Shown here piece after piece: positions 43,001 to 49,852 of a stretch of DNA of 64,000 nt. Below the pieces are notes generated by a model. It searched no databases, was not told the DNA's origin, and saw only the letters and a list, made by a program, of their open reading frames with translations. How positions within the stretch are numbered: position 1 is the first letter of the stretch; each line of letters opens with the position of its first letter. This DNA is from Hydrogenovibrio thermophilus. GTDB taxonomy: Bacteria > Pseudomonadota > Gammaproteobacteria > Thiomicrospirales > Thiomicrospiraceae. The stretch spans positions 1,116,001 to 1,180,000 of the forward strand of contig NZ_CP035033.1 of NCBI RefSeq assembly GCF_004028275.1. The letters run 5' to 3'. Made by a program: the position numbers and the translations under genes.

Positions 43001-44086
43001 TTGGTGTGGGCGCTGAATCGTCGTGGTCAGCAGAAGGTGGCGAGCGCGGATTTTGAAAACGCCGGTCTGCCGGAGGCCTTGCCGGAACATCTGCAACCCT
43101 ATTTCGTCTTGCAGGACGATAAGGGCAAAACCATTGCCGAGAAGGCCGATCTGGAAGCCCTGAAAACCGAGTATCAACATCTGGTGGACGACCGCATTCA
43201 GAAACATCAGGCCAAAACCGCGACCGACAGTCAAAGGGTGGAGGAATGGAACTTTGGCGATTTGGCACCTTCCCAGACCATTCGCGCTAAAGGCGTGGAA
43301 ATGGTCGCGTATCCCGCTTTGCGTTGCCGGCCGGAGGCGGAAGGTGACATCATCGAACTGGATTTGGTCGGGGATGAGGAAACGGCATTGGCCGAGCATG
43401 GTGAAGCGGTGCGGACCTTGTTGGCGTTGAATCTGCCGGATAAGGTCAAGTATTTGCAGAAGAAGTTGCCGATGCAAAAAGCCTGCTTATGCTATGCGCC
43501 TTACGGGACGTGCGACGCCCTAACGCAACAGGTCATCGACCGCGCCTTGCGTCAATTGGTGCCGGAACCGGAAACCATCCGCACCCAGGCGGCTTACGAG
43601 CAGACGCTGGAAACGGTGCGTTCGAAATGGATTGAAACCGCGCAGGGCATTGCCAAACAGGTTAACGATATTCTCACCGGACATCAGAAAATCGCCAAGC
43701 AGGTCAAAGGTAAGGTGAACCCGCGTTGGCTGGCGTCCGTGGCGGACATCCGTGCTCAGTTGGATGCCTTGATTGATAAAGACTTCGTGCGAACCACGCC
43801 GGAAACCTGGTTCCGTCAGATGCCGCGGTATTTACAAGGGCTGGAAAAACGTTTAGAAAAAATCGATATCGACCCGACCAAAGACCAAAAGGCCATCCGG
43901 GAAATGCAACCGGTGTTGGAAGCCTATGAACGTCTGGCGCAGGATGCCGCCTATCGAAATCACCCAGGCCTGGTGGAAATGCGTTGGCTGCTGGAAGAAT
44001 TGCGCTTATCCTTGTTTGCCCAACCGATGAAAACCGTCAAGCCGGTATCGGTGCAACGTTTATTGAAACAACTGAAAAACCTATAA
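40085..44086 (+). CDS. hrpA: ATP-dependent RNA helicase HrpA
   Basis: The 1333-residue protein has about the length of E. coli HrpA. The DEAH/RHA helicase core shows Walker A GETGSGKTT (104-112), DEAH (201-204), SATID, a second RecA domain with STNVAETSLTVPGIKFVID and the QRAGRCGRV motif. HA2, OB and the long HrpA-specific C-terminal region follow. It unwinds RNA and is linked to mRNA processing and ribosome rescue. Two CCAGGCCTGG copies lie in frame (41207, 43964), both read as PGLV. No Shine-Dalgarno is evident. Confidence 0.95.
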   Translation: MADSIQFNDKPSIIKALEQTLSKDRFALKRQFERFKLDSDADVEALQDDSAWQKFQARLTASVQAVAANRQAVPQITYGTLPVAERREEIRNLIQNHQVVVIAGETGSGKTTQIPKICLEAGRGIFGRIGCTQPRRLAARSVAERIAEELGSKLGELVGYQVRFHDQVHQQSLLKVMTDGILLAEVQNDPFLNQYDTIIIDEAHERSINIDFLLGILKKLLPKRPDLKLIITSATIDTERFAQFFEGAPIIEVSGRTYPVEVRYNPLVKIEDDDGNEFEQDIPTAIGYALEELAEIDPFGDVLVFQVGERDIKETAEYLRKQHLKNTEIVPLYARLSMAEQNKVFQLSQKRRVILSTNVAETSLTVPGIKFVIDPGLVRISRYSVRSKVQRLPIEKISQASANQRAGRCGRVSSGVCIRLYDEDDFNSRSAFTPPEIHRTSLATVILQMTQMKLGAVKHFPFIEPPEDKAVNDGYRQLHEIGALDENRRLTDSGRQLAKLPLDPRMAKMVLEGQKNGVLAEVLVIASAISIQDPRDMNEANRQAANQAHKPFEDPRSDFLFFLNLWRFYEDKRRHLSQNKLRKLCKTNFLSYLRMKEWHDLFFQLEMSLKRIGVKVGDLHLYEEVKQGKTVTERLSDMHSMAVHRSLMAGLLGNIAMRDDENTYLGARNTKLFIHPSSVLFKRKPKWMLSGELVETSKLYARNNALIDINWVEALAPHLVKRSYTDPHWQKKAGQVGAFESVTLYGLPIVNRRRCNYGPINPKEAHKIFLRHALVEGEMHSRVAFLAHNRRLIDEIHDIESKLRRPDFLVEEDVLYEFYQARIPEHIYSQPAFEKWVKKTEQQAPETIDALKLTRDFLLKQSVDAGLAVEYPDQVQVKNQLELDVDYHFEPGKQQDGLVVKVPLSALNLVQKSDFDWLTPGLLKEKTAFYIKALPKQLRKQFIPAPQTAEVVLQEMSPTKKLDGQSADYVTQLVWALNRRGQQKVASADFENAGLPEALPEHLQPYFVLQDDKGKTIAEKADLEALKTEYQHLVDDRIQKHQAKTATDSQRVEEWNFGDLAPSQTIRAKGVEMVAYPALRCRPEAEGDIIELDLVGDEETALAEHGEAVRTLLALNLPDKVKYLQKKLPMQKACLCYAPYGTCDALTQQVIDRALRQLVPEPETIRTQAAYEQTLETVRSKWIETAQGIAKQVNDILTGHQKIAKQVKGKVNPRWLASVADIRAQLDALIDKDFVRTTPETWFRQMPRYLQGLEKRLEKIDIDPTKDQKAIREMQPVLEAYERLAQDAAYRNHPGLVEMRWLLEELRLSLFAQPMKTVKPVSVQRLLKQLKNL

Positions 44087-44158
44087 CTGAAACCGATAAA
44101 TGATTCGTACAGAGGCCGGATTGAAGCGGGACTCTGTTTTGGTTCGGAGGAATTTGCC

Positions 44159-44596
44159 ATGTCGATTCGTTTAATAAAACCCGGTGACGACCTGACTGCC
44201 GTCGCGACCGTGATGCAACAATTGCGTCCGGCGCTGACGGTCGCGGAAATCATCGCGCGAATGCAACAGCAGCAAAGTGAAGGCTATCAATTGGTATGTG
44301 AAGAACAGGATGGCGACATTCGAGCGCTGGCCGGTTTTGTGTTTGTGCGTAAACTGGCGTGGGGCAAGGCGTTGTATGTTGACGACCTGGTGACGGAGGA
44401 AACACACCGTTCGAAAGGCGCCGGAAAGCGTTTGATGGATTGGTTGAAAGTGCATGCCGTCGAAAATGGCTGCGAGCAACTGCATTTGGATTCGGGGCGT
44501 CAACGTGAAGACGCGCATCGCTTTTATGATCGGGAAGGCTTTGAGAGCAACAGCTTGCATTTTGTGTTCCGGGTGGCATCGTCTCAGCCGTCTTGA
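44159..44596 (+). CDS. GNAT-family N-acetyltransferase
   Basis: The 145-residue protein has the GNAT core: ALYVDDLVTEETHRSKGAGKRLMDWLKVHA (motif A with R-x-x-G-x-G-like SKGAGK) and a C-terminal LDSGRQREDAHRFYDREGF. It transfers acetyl from acetyl-CoA to an unknown acceptor. GGAGGAA lies 7 bp upstream of the ATG. It follows hrpA by 72 bp and may be read with it. GC content and codon use match the host, unlike the GNAT in the cassette array. Confidence 0.87.
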   Translation: MSIRLIKPGDDLTAVATVMQQLRPALTVAEIIARMQQQQSEGYQLVCEEQDGDIRALAGFVFVRKLAWGKALYVDDLVTEETHRSKGAGKRLMDWLKVHAVENGCEQLHLDSGRQREDAHRFYDREGFESNSLHFVFRVASSQPS

Positions 44597-44804
44597 CTTG
44601 ACGTTTTGACGTTGTTTTAAGCTGACGACATCAAAGCTGACTCAAATCAAATTTTTGTGACTTCACGGTTTTTCACTTTCTCAAATCAACCGGACTGGAG
44701 TAAAATGGGTTTTAAACGTGACAATGTTGTCACTTTATTCAACGCGTCCGTTTTCCGAAGCGGCCCGGTCGCCATTCCATTCAGTCAGGTTTAGTAATTT
44801 CATC

Positions 44805-45914
44805 ATGTCCTTTTTGTCCAAATTGACGCGTGTGTTCGACATCGGTGCCCATGACGATATGGGGTATCAAGAGCTGCGCATGCTGCGTTTTGTGAATGTG
44901 ACGGCCACGGCCATTATGGTCCCCGCCATTGTCGGCCCGTTGTTTTACCTGTATGTGTTGGTGTGCCGTCCGGAGTTGCATGCGCCGTTATGGCAAGGAC
45001 TGGTGCCGTTCTTTCAATTTATCATGGCTTTCGGGGTGTTCTATTTCAATGCCCGGCACCGTTACTGGGCTGCCAAGTTGCTGATTGTGTTTTCCGGCTT
45101 GATAACCATCACCTTGATGGGGCTGCTGTTCCAGCAGGCAGGGGGCGATTCGCTGTTTTTCCTGGTGGCGCCCATTGCGATTTTCCTGTTCCTCGGACTG
45201 AACCGTTTCTCGATGATGCTGAATATCACGGTGTTCTGTATTTACTTGGGCGTGAATTATTTCCACAATCACTTTCCGCCGATTACACCCATGCCGATGG
45301 AATTGGTTCAAGTGAATTACACCATCAATCAGGTGATTATTTACCTGATGATCGGTATGTTGACCTACTTTCTCATCAGCCTGAATCAGGGTATGGAGCA
45401 ACGGATGCGGACGTTGATGGAAACCGATTCCCTGACCGGTTTGTTCAATCGCCGCAAATACGACGCCTTTTCCCAAAAAGCGTACACCCAAGCCTATGAT
45501 GATCAGACGCCGGTGTCGGTGATTTTGTTCGATATTGATTACTTTAAAGCCTATAACGATACTTACGGCCATTTGGCGGGGGACGATTGTCTGGTGGAAG
45601 TGGCTGAGGTGTTGAAAGCCTGTGTGCATCGTCGCACCGACATCGTTTCCCGCGTCGGAGGCGAGGAGTTTGTGGTGGTGTTGACCAATACCGAATTGAA
45701 GGATGCGGTCCATTTGGCACAGACGGTGTTGCAGCAGGTCGAAGCCAAGGGTTTGCCGCACGAGCAGTCCAAAGTGAAGCCGTATGTAACCATCAGCGCC
45801 GGTGTGGCGTGCCGTATTCCGTCGCAGGAAGACGATTTCTTCGGTTTATTCAATGCGGCTGACCAAAAATTGTATGAAGCCAAGGCGAACGGTCGGAATC
45901 AAGTGGCGGCATAG
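44805..45914 (+). CDS. Membrane-bound diguanylate cyclase
   Basis: The protein has about 369 residues from ATG 44805; an upstream GTG at 44718 adds 29 untypical residues. Six hydrophobic segments occupy residues 20-200. A C-terminal GGDEF domain follows, with LTGLFNRRKYDAF, FDIDYFKAYNDTYGH and the active motif RVGGEEFVVVL. An RxxD inhibitory site (RRTD) stands five residues before it. It makes c-di-GMP from two GTP and is probably product-inhibited. The membrane part may sense an unknown signal. A CCAGGCCTGG hairpin follows at 46014. Confidence 0.9.
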   Translation: MSFLSKLTRVFDIGAHDDMGYQELRMLRFVNVTATAIMVPAIVGPLFYLYVLVCRPELHAPLWQGLVPFFQFIMAFGVFYFNARHRYWAAKLLIVFSGLITITLMGLLFQQAGGDSLFFLVAPIAIFLFLGLNRFSMMLNITVFCIYLGVNYFHNHFPPITPMPMELVQVNYTINQVIIYLMIGMLTYFLISLNQGMEQRMRTLMETDSLTGLFNRRKYDAFSQKAYTQAYDDQTPVSVILFDIDYFKAYNDTYGHLAGDDCLVEVAEVLKACVHRRTDIVSRVGGEEFVVVLTNTELKDAVHLAQTVLQQVEAKGLPHEQSKVKPYVTISAGVACRIPSQEDDFFGLFNAADQKLYEAKANGRNQVAA

Positions 45915-46013
45915 TGGCATCACAGGGTTGAAGCGCCTTGCTTGCATCCGGCTTGAGCAATGGGTGTTTTGACCGAAACCTGAATCCATCTTGAAGATGA
46001 CCATAAAAAATTC

Positions 46014-46023
46014 CCAGGCCTGG
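46014..46023 (+). terminator. CCAGGCCTGG hairpin after the cyclase gene
   Basis: AAAAAATTC precedes and TGGATTTTC follows the palindrome. It lies 100 bp past the cyclase stop and before the cytochrome gene. It is a modest terminator candidate. Confidence 0.45.
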
Positions 46024-46156
46024 TGGATTTTCATTAAGATAAACACAGAACGCTTTTTTCTCTCGAGAGAGCGGTTTTGAATGATTTTCGGCGGCGAGTA
46101 AAGTGCAACGGTGTTGGCTCGTCATTTCTGTTTCATAGTGATTAAGGAATCGACTT

Positions 46157-46753
46157 ATGTTTAACTCTTTCTCTCTAGGCGCCGTGTCTCTGGCTTGTTT
46201 GCTCGCCTTGGGCTTGACCGCTTGCAGTGACGACGCCAAGCAACTCGAAGAAGCCACCTCCACCGATCAACCGGTGATTGGCAGTGAAACCGGCTCGGAC
46301 ATCAAACCGCCTGCGGCCAATCAGCCATCGACGATGGACGTCAAAGACAAGCAATTGATGGATGCGCAGCCGGATAAGGAACCATTATCCGAAGAAGCGG
46401 CCGCCGCCCAACAGGAGGCGGAGCAGGCTGCGGCTCCGGCGGATGAGGCGACCACGGTGATTGAAACCACGGTGGAAGAGACGCCGAGCGAAGAAGCGGT
46501 GACCGAAGCGGCTCAAAGCGGTCCGGCCGGTGCCGAATTGTATGCGACTTGCGCCGGGTGTCATGGCGGTTCCGGTGAAGGCGGTGTTGGCCCGCAATTG
46601 GCGGGGCAGTCGAAAGACGCTTTGGTCGCCAGTTTGATGGACTATAAGGCCGGCAAGCAGAAGGGCGCCATGAGTGCGATGATGATTCCGAATGCCCAGC
46701 AGCTGACGGATGACGAAATCGTCACCGTATCGGAATACATCACGACGTTTTAA
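46157..46753 (+). CDS. Lipoprotein cytochrome c (single haem)
   Basis: The 198-residue protein has a lipoprotein signal with lipobox LTACS (Cys near 23). A Glu/Ala/Pro-rich flexible linker (about 25-120) is followed by a C-terminal class I cytochrome c domain with the haem motif CAGCH. Downstream Met residues (GAMSAMMIPN) could give the sixth ligand, and the end LTDDEIVTVSEYI is typical of c5/c553 types. It is anchored to the periplasmic side and carries electrons. The long tether suggests it reaches partners across the periplasm. GGAATCGACTT precedes the ATG. Confidence 0.9.
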   Translation: MFNSFSLGAVSLACLLALGLTACSDDAKQLEEATSTDQPVIGSETGSDIKPPAANQPSTMDVKDKQLMDAQPDKEPLSEEAAAAQQEAEQAAAPADEATTVIETTVEETPSEEAVTEAAQSGPAGAELYATCAGCHGGSGEGGVGPQLAGQSKDALVASLMDYKAGKQKGAMSAMMIPNAQQLTDDEIVTVSEYITTF

Positions 46754-46882
46754 GAGCGCCGCATTCAATCCTTTCAGTCATGAGTTCAGGTGTGTTCACC
46801 TGAACTCGCACCTTCAATCGCCACTCGGCGTATTCAAGACGACAATGTCAGTCTTTCTTCAATATTCTCCCGGCCGTTTTTT

Positions 46883-46891
46883 TGTTATACT
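46883..46891 (+). promoter_or_regulatory. Extended -10 promoter candidate for the small lipoprotein gene
   Basis: TGTTATACT (TGn plus TATACT at 46886-46891) lies about 95 bp before the ATG at 46987, with a T-run just before it. No clear -35. Confidence 0.4.
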
Positions 46892-46986
46892 CGCGACCAG
46901 TAAAGTCGTTTTGCGAAGGGTGTTTTGAAGCCTTTCGGACGGATTTACCTATTTAAAACTTTGGCATAAAACCAAAAGGAGAATTT

Positions 46987-47223
46987 ATGCGTTTGAATCA
47001 ATCTAAACTGACTTCTTTTGCAATGATCTTGGCCATGGCGTTCGGTTCAATGACTTTGGTGGGGTGCAGTGACGACCCACAAGAAGACATGAAAGAAAGC
47101 TTGCAAGATGCAAAAGAATCGGCCGCTGATGCTGTGTCCAATTTGAAGGACGCGGCCGGTGACGCGGCGGATGCCGCCGAGGATAAAGTTGACGAAGCCA
47201 AGGAATCCATGCAAAACAATTAA
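46987..47223 (+). CDS. Small Ala/Asp-rich helical lipoprotein
   Basis: The 78-residue protein has a lipobox LVGC (Cys near 26). The mature part is an amphipathic helix with Ala/Asp/Lys repeats of roughly eleven residues (KESLQDAKESAADAVSNLKDAAGDAADAAEDKVDEAK). This pattern is shared by LEA-like and entericidin/YtxH-like small envelope proteins. It probably coats or stabilises the membrane. AAAAGGAGAA stands 4 bp before the ATG, a strong ribosome-binding site, so high expression is likely. A bidirectional terminator follows. Confidence 0.8.
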   Translation: MRLNQSKLTSFAMILAMAFGSMTLVGCSDDPQEDMKESLQDAKESAADAVSNLKDAAGDAADAAEDKVDEAKESMQNN

Positions 47224-47293
47224 GGTTCCAGTCTTCAACGATTGATTGACGCTAGAAGGAACGCCGATGACGATGTCGGCGGATAATAATAAG

Positions 47294-47318
47294 AAAGCCC
47301 GGCCTTGCCGGGCTTTTT
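47294..47318. terminator. Bidirectional terminator
   Basis: AAAGCCCGGC and GCCGGGCTTT pair around CTT, with a T-run on the plus side and A-run on the other. It lies between the convergent lipoprotein and desulfhydrase-like genes and touches the latter's stop codon. Confidence 0.9.
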
Positions 47319-48255
47319 ACGTTTTCGGGTTTCCTTGCAGACCGCCGGAATGGTACAGCACCACTTTCGAGCCGCTTGGGAGTCGGCCGGATTGCAGTTC
47401 TTGCAGAAAGCCGTACACCATTTTGTTGGTGTACACCGAATCCAACGGAATGTGAAACTGGCTTTCAAACCAGTGTTGCGCTGCCTCGATGTCGGGGGCG
47501 GTTTGACCGTATCCCGGGCCACAATACTCGGTGAGCAAACGCCAATTGGGCGAATGGGCGGCATTATATGAGACACCGCTGAGGCTTTCGATGTCCGGAA
47601 TCAGGTAGTCGGCTTGTTTCAAACTGGCGACGCCTAAAATATGGCGTTGAGGATTCGGCGTGGCAAATTTCACCAGGCCTGCCAGTGTTCCACCGGTGCC
47701 AACGGCGGTGAAAAGGTGTGTCCAATTTGGGCATTGGAATTCAATCGTCTGGCTGAGCGTTTTAAAGCCCTGTACGGCGGCTTGGTTGGTGCCGCCTTCA
47801 GGCAGAATATAAGCCTCCGAGTGCTTGGCGGACAGTGTGTCCAGAAAATCCGATTGGGTTTTTAGCCGGTAATCCGAGCGGGACAAAAAGTGCAGCTGCA
47901 TGCCGTTCTGCTGTGCGGTGAGCAAGGTGTGGCTCCAACGCTCCGGTCGGCCGGCTAATTCATCGCCGCGAATGTAACCGATGGTTTGGAACCCGTAGGC
48001 CTGTCCGGCCGCCGCCGTGGCGGCGATGTGATTGGAATAGGCACCGCCGAAGGTCAATAAAGTCGATTTTCCGGCCGCTTTGGCAGCTTCCAGATTATGT
48101 TTCAGTTTATGCCATTTATTGCCTTGAATGGTCGGATGGTTGAGGTCGTCGCGTTTCATCCACACTTTGATGCCGTGGTCGGCGAAAAGCGGATGCTCCA
48201 AAGCCATCATGGGACTGTCGTTTGTGCGGTAATCGGGCGTTAATGTGTGAGGCAT
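47317..48255 (-). CDS. PLP-dependent D-cysteine desulfhydrase / ACC deaminase family enzyme
   Basis: The protein has about 312 residues from ATG 48255. The fold-type II PLP pattern includes KRDDLNHPTIQGNKWHKLKHNL, whose Lys in GNKWHKL binds the cofactor. FGGAYSNHIAATAAAG and the Gly-rich phosphate loop AVGTGGTLAGL follow. The family includes D-cysteine desulfhydrase and 1-aminocyclopropane-1-carboxylate deaminase; the ACC-specific residues cannot be judged by eye. D-cysteine or a related amino acid is the better guess. Monocistronic. Confidence 0.85.
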   Translation of the reverse strand: MPHTLTPDYRTNDSPMMALEHPLFADHGIKVWMKRDDLNHPTIQGNKWHKLKHNLEAAKAAGKSTLLTFGGAYSNHIAATAAAGQAYGFQTIGYIRGDELAGRPERWSHTLLTAQQNGMQLHFLSRSDYRLKTQSDFLDTLSAKHSEAYILPEGGTNQAAVQGFKTLSQTIEFQCPNWTHLFTAVGTGGTLAGLVKFATPNPQRHILGVASLKQADYLIPDIESLSGVSYNAAHSPNWRLLTEYCGPGYGQTAPDIEAAQHWFESQFHIPLDSVYTNKMVYGFLQELQSGRLPSGSKVVLYHSGGLQGNPKT

Positions 48256-48431
48256 GCGTCTATGATACCGCACTGTGGTTTGCGAAACGGCCGAAGAACG
48301 TCGGTCATAAAATCAAAGGTGATAAGGTCATAAAGGGTTTCTTTTTCCTGTCACAGAAGTTTTGGTAAAATACGCCCACAATTTATAGCGATTTTTACAT
48401 ATAAGAAAACATATCAACAGGGACGAAAGAA

Positions 48432-49649
48432 ATGGAACAATTGACCACAAGTTTGGATGTGCTGTTCATTTTGCTGGGGGCGATTCTGGTGCTGTTCATG
48501 CACGCCGGGTTTGCTTTTTTGGAAGTGGGAACGGTTCAACATAAGAATCAGGTAAACGCGCTGGTGAAAATCATGACCGATCTGGGCGTGTCGACCGTGG
48601 CGTATTTTTTCATCGGTTACGGAGTCGCTTACGGCGTATTCCTTGGTTTCAACCTGGACGGTCAATTGACTCAGGCCATGACCGAAAAATCCGGTTACGA
48701 GCTGGTGAAATTCTTCTTTCTGATGACGTTTGCCGCGGCGATTCCGGCCATCGTCTCCGGCGGGATTGCCGAGCGCGCCCGTTTCTATCCGGTCCTGTTG
48801 GCGACTTTTTTGACGGTGGCGTTCATTTATCCGTTGTTCGAAGGCATGGCCTGGAACGGTAACTTCGGCTTCCAGGCCTGGTTGGAATCGTCCTATGGTG
48901 CGCCTTTCCATGACTTTGCCGGTTCCATTGTCGTTCACGCGGTGGGTGGCTGGATTGCCTTGGCGGCGATTTTGATTCTGGGTGCCCGTCATAATCGCTA
49001 TAACGCACAAGGTAAAATGCAACACGTTTATCCGCCGTCCAGCATTCCGTTTTTGGCATTGGGTGCCTGGATTCTGTCGGTTGGCTGGTTCGGCTTTAAT
49101 GTGATGTCGGCACAAGCCGTCGAAGGCATTCAGGGGTTGGTCGCAATGAACTCTCTGATGGCGATGGTCGGCGGTATCCTAGCGGCGACGGTCGTGGGCG
49201 ATAAAGACCCGGGCTTTATTCACAACGGACCTTTGGCCGGTTTGGTGGCCATCTGTGCCGGTTCCGACGTGGTCAGTCCGTTGGGCGCGTTGGTCATCGG
49301 TTTGGTGGCGGGGGCTTTGTTTGTGAAAGCCTTTACTTGGACACAGAAAACTTTGAAAGTGGACGATGTGTTGGGTGTCTGGCCGTTGCACGGTTTGTGC
49401 GGCGTTTGGGGCGCGATTGCGGTGGGTATTTTCGGCAGCACTGCCTTGGGCGGCCTGGGCGGTGTGGCCATGATGTCGCAAATTCTAGGCACCTTGGCCG
49501 GTGTGGGTGTGGCTTTGATTGGCGGTTTCATCGTGTATTGGCTGGTCAATAAGTTGATGACGTTGCGCATGAGCGATGAAGACCAGTATCAAGGCGCGGA
49601 TTTGTCGATTCATAAAATCCACGCCAATCCACCACGAGAAGAGTTTTAA
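48432..49649 (+). CDS. amtB: Ammonium transporter (Amt/Mep/Rh family)
   Basis: The 405-residue protein has eleven membrane segments. The first reads VLFILLGAILVLFMHAGFAFLEVG, and FHDFAGSIVVHAVGG holds the first pore His. Later come PLGALVIGLVAGALF and WPLHGLCGVWGAIAVGIFG with the second His. Unlike many Amt proteins it lacks a cleavable signal peptide; it starts directly with the first segment. It takes up ammonium. No glnK is adjacent. CCAGGCCTGG lies within it (48872) as QAW. GGGACGAAAG precedes the ATG. Confidence 0.94.
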   Translation: MEQLTTSLDVLFILLGAILVLFMHAGFAFLEVGTVQHKNQVNALVKIMTDLGVSTVAYFFIGYGVAYGVFLGFNLDGQLTQAMTEKSGYELVKFFFLMTFAAAIPAIVSGGIAERARFYPVLLATFLTVAFIYPLFEGMAWNGNFGFQAWLESSYGAPFHDFAGSIVVHAVGGWIALAAILILGARHNRYNAQGKMQHVYPPSSIPFLALGAWILSVGWFGFNVMSAQAVEGIQGLVAMNSLMAMVGGILAATVVGDKDPGFIHNGPLAGLVAICAGSDVVSPLGALVIGLVAGALFVKAFTWTQKTLKVDDVLGVWPLHGLCGVWGAIAVGIFGSTALGGLGGVAMMSQILGTLAGVGVALIGGFIVYWLVNKLMTLRMSDEDQYQGADLSIHKIHANPPREEF

Positions 49650-49660
49650 CGAGGCCATCA

Positions 49661-49704
49661 GCCGTCTTGAAATGCATTGTCTTGCAGAAAGACGGCGGCT
49701 TTTT
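49661..49704 (+). terminator. Terminator of amtB
   Basis: GCCGTCTT (49661-49668) pairs with AAGACGGC (49689-49696), followed by GGCTTTTTC. The loop is about 20 bases. Confidence 0.7.
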
Positions 49705-49726
49705 CAAAAAACTCGGGCGTATCTTC

Positions 49727-49792
49727 TATAATAACGTTTATAGAAAAAATCTCGGCCTTTCAAGCGGGCGTTTCGGACGAAACGCCCGCTTG
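49727..49792 (+). promoter_or_regulatory. -10 element and strong leader hairpin before the Lon-like gene
   Basis: TATAAT stands at 49727-49732. At 49761-49792 a 15-bp perfect stem (CAAGCGGGCGTTTCG and its complement) follows in the presumed leader, about 60 bp before the ATG and with no T-run of note. The hairpin could stabilise the mRNA or act as an attenuator. Confidence 0.4.
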
Positions 49793-49852
49793 TTTATATC
49801 AACCTACGGAAAGCCGTTTCATGCGGTGGGACCCATAATATAACTCACATCT